Of a stretch of DNA of 6,496 bases, positions 6,005 to 6,496 are shown piece after piece (positions within the stretch are counted from its first letter, which is position 1; every line of letters starts with the position of its first letter). A program made the translations under genes and the position numbers. The notes under the pieces were generated by a model. That model was not told the DNA's origin. It made no database searches and worked only from the letters and a program-made list of their open reading frames with translations. Origin of the DNA: Gammaproteobacteria bacterium (GTDB lineage: Bacteria > Pseudomonadota > Gammaproteobacteria > UBA6429 > Thiohalophilaceae); contig QILH01000088.1 in NCBI GenBank assembly GCA_003233255.1, positions 1 to 6,496 of the forward strand, written 5' to 3'.

Positions 6005-6343
6005 TTACTTGATTTTCGTCGAAGCAGAATCTTTGCCGCCCTTATTGTCTACCCAGCTCAGCTCGATGGCGTCGCCTGCTTTCGCACCGGTCAGTACGAC
6101 GGAGACATAAGGATTTTTAGAGACCGCCGCATAAGGATTTTTAGAGACCGCCGGTCCCCAATCTGCTGACATAGCCGTCGCACCATTGTGTTTAATGGTG
6201 ACTTCCTGAATGTAATGCGGCGGGATCTTCTTGCCGGTCTTCTTGTTTTTGCGTAACCCGGTTTCCATCGGGTGGGTAATAAGCGCTTTCACCGTGGTTT
6301 CACCACCTTTGGCTTTGGCGCGGATTCGAATTGATTTTGCCAT
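6005..6343 (-). CDS. soxZ: Thiosulfate oxidation carrier complex protein SoxZ
   Basis: SoxZ is the partner of SoxY in the periplasmic Sox multienzyme system. SoxYZ carries sulfur intermediates bound to SoxY between SoxAX, SoxB and, where present, SoxCD. The sequence begins MAKSIRIRAKAKGGETTVKALITHPMETGLRKN and continues with the conserved IPPHYIQEVTIKHNG and SADWGPAVSKNPY. It has no signal peptide, which is normal because SoxZ is exported together with SoxY. At 112 residues it is longer than usual (about 100-107). The excess is explained by an in-frame 24-bp duplication that repeats AVSKNPY (AVSKNPYA-AVSKNPYV, residues 64-79). Without it the protein would be 104 residues. The ATG has a strong AGGAG eight bases upstream and lies 15 bases after soxY. 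The transcript ends at the terminator at 5953-5980. Confidence 0.97.
   Translation of the reverse strand: MAKSIRIRAKAKGGETTVKALITHPMETGLRKNKKTGKKIPPHYIQEVTIKHNGATAMSADWGPAVSKNPYAAVSKNPYVSVVLTGAKAGDAIELSWVDNKGGKDSASTKIK
6106..6153. repeat. Perfect 24-bp tandem duplication within soxZ
   Basis: Bases 6106-6129 and 6130-6153 are identical at all 24 positions (CATAAGGATTTTTAGAGACC then GCCG). The duplication is in frame and adds eight residues, doubling the AVSKNPY motif of SoxZ. The lack of any difference between the copies suggests a recent event such as replication slippage, or an assembly artefact. Confidence 0.97.
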
Positions 6344-6351
6344 GTTATCCT

Positions 6352-6356
6352 CTCCT
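6352..6356 (-). promoter_or_regulatory. Shine-Dalgarno site of soxZ
   Basis: AGGAG on the minus strand, eight bases before the soxZ ATG and just after the soxY TAA. It is the strongest ribosome binding site in the window, which fits high expression of the SoxYZ carrier. Confidence 0.8.
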
Positions 6357-6358
6357 AA

Positions 6359-6496
6359 TTAACCGCCACAGCCACCGATGGTGACTTTCACGTTTTTGCG
6401 CGCCGTATAGCGCTTGCCACCCGCTTCAACCACCGCGATCACGTCTGAGGTTTTACCCATCTTGATGCGTGTTGAAACGAACCCTTTGGTGCCCTT
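6359..6496 (-). CDS. soxY: Thiosulfate oxidation carrier protein SoxY, C-terminal part
   Basis: Only the last 45 codons and the TAA are present; the rest lies beyond the right edge. The reading frame on the minus strand gives KGTKGFVSTRIKMGKTSDVI, then AVVEAGGKRYTARKNVKVTI, and ends with GGCGG. That terminal GGCGG swinging arm is diagnostic of SoxY: its cysteine carries the covalently bound sulfur intermediate during thiosulfate oxidation in the periplasm. The N-terminal twin-arginine signal expected of SoxY cannot be checked here. It is followed after 15 bases by soxZ and is co-transcribed with it. Confidence 0.96.
   Translation of the reverse strand, partial: KGTKGFVSTRIKMGKTSDVIAVVEAGGKRYTARKNVKVTIGGCGG

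Overview
The window most resembles the chromosome of a sulfur-oxidising gammaproteobacterium. It carries the end of a soxYZ thiosulfate-oxidation locus, a gammaproteobacterial-type cyaY, and moderate base composition with AT-rich gaps. No RNA genes, transposase, CRISPR array or phage genes were seen. The genus cannot be fixed from this sequence alone.

Layout from left to right. Positions 1-254 are an AT-rich leader with no convincing gene. A plus-strand gene (255-2051) encodes a 598-residue protein with a long, apparently helical N-terminal part and a C-terminal PilZ-like segment. It meets tail-to-tail, in a shared CTAG, a minus-strand gene (2048-3973) for an exported thioredoxin-domain protein of the DUF255/YyaL/SSP411 family. 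A 232-bp gap follows. Next is a compact minus-strand cluster, read from right to left: cyaY (frataxin), an alpha/beta-hydrolase carboxylesterase overlapping cyaY by 8 bp, and a small tyrosine/dual-specificity-phosphatase-like protein. Upstream of cyaY lies a non-coding stretch with two copies of a roughly 40-bp repeat and the strong intrinsic terminator that closes the sox transcript. The right edge holds soxZ and the C-terminal 45 codons of soxY, both minus strand.

How the genes work together. SoxY carries sulfur intermediates on the cysteine of its C-terminal GGCGG arm, and SoxZ is its obligate partner. The soxYZ genes form one transcriptional unit ending at the terminator. cyaY, esterase and phosphatase look like a separate operon with unrelated or general roles (iron handling, ester hydrolysis, phosphatase-like activity). 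No direct functional link between that operon and sox can be shown from the sequence.

The most striking local feature is a perfect 24-bp tandem duplication inside soxZ. It repeats, in frame, the family's signature motif AVSKNPY. The second is the pair of degenerate repeats downstream of the sox terminator, which share a small inverted repeat whose arms change in step. I found no clear evidence of a wholly new multi-gene system in this window.
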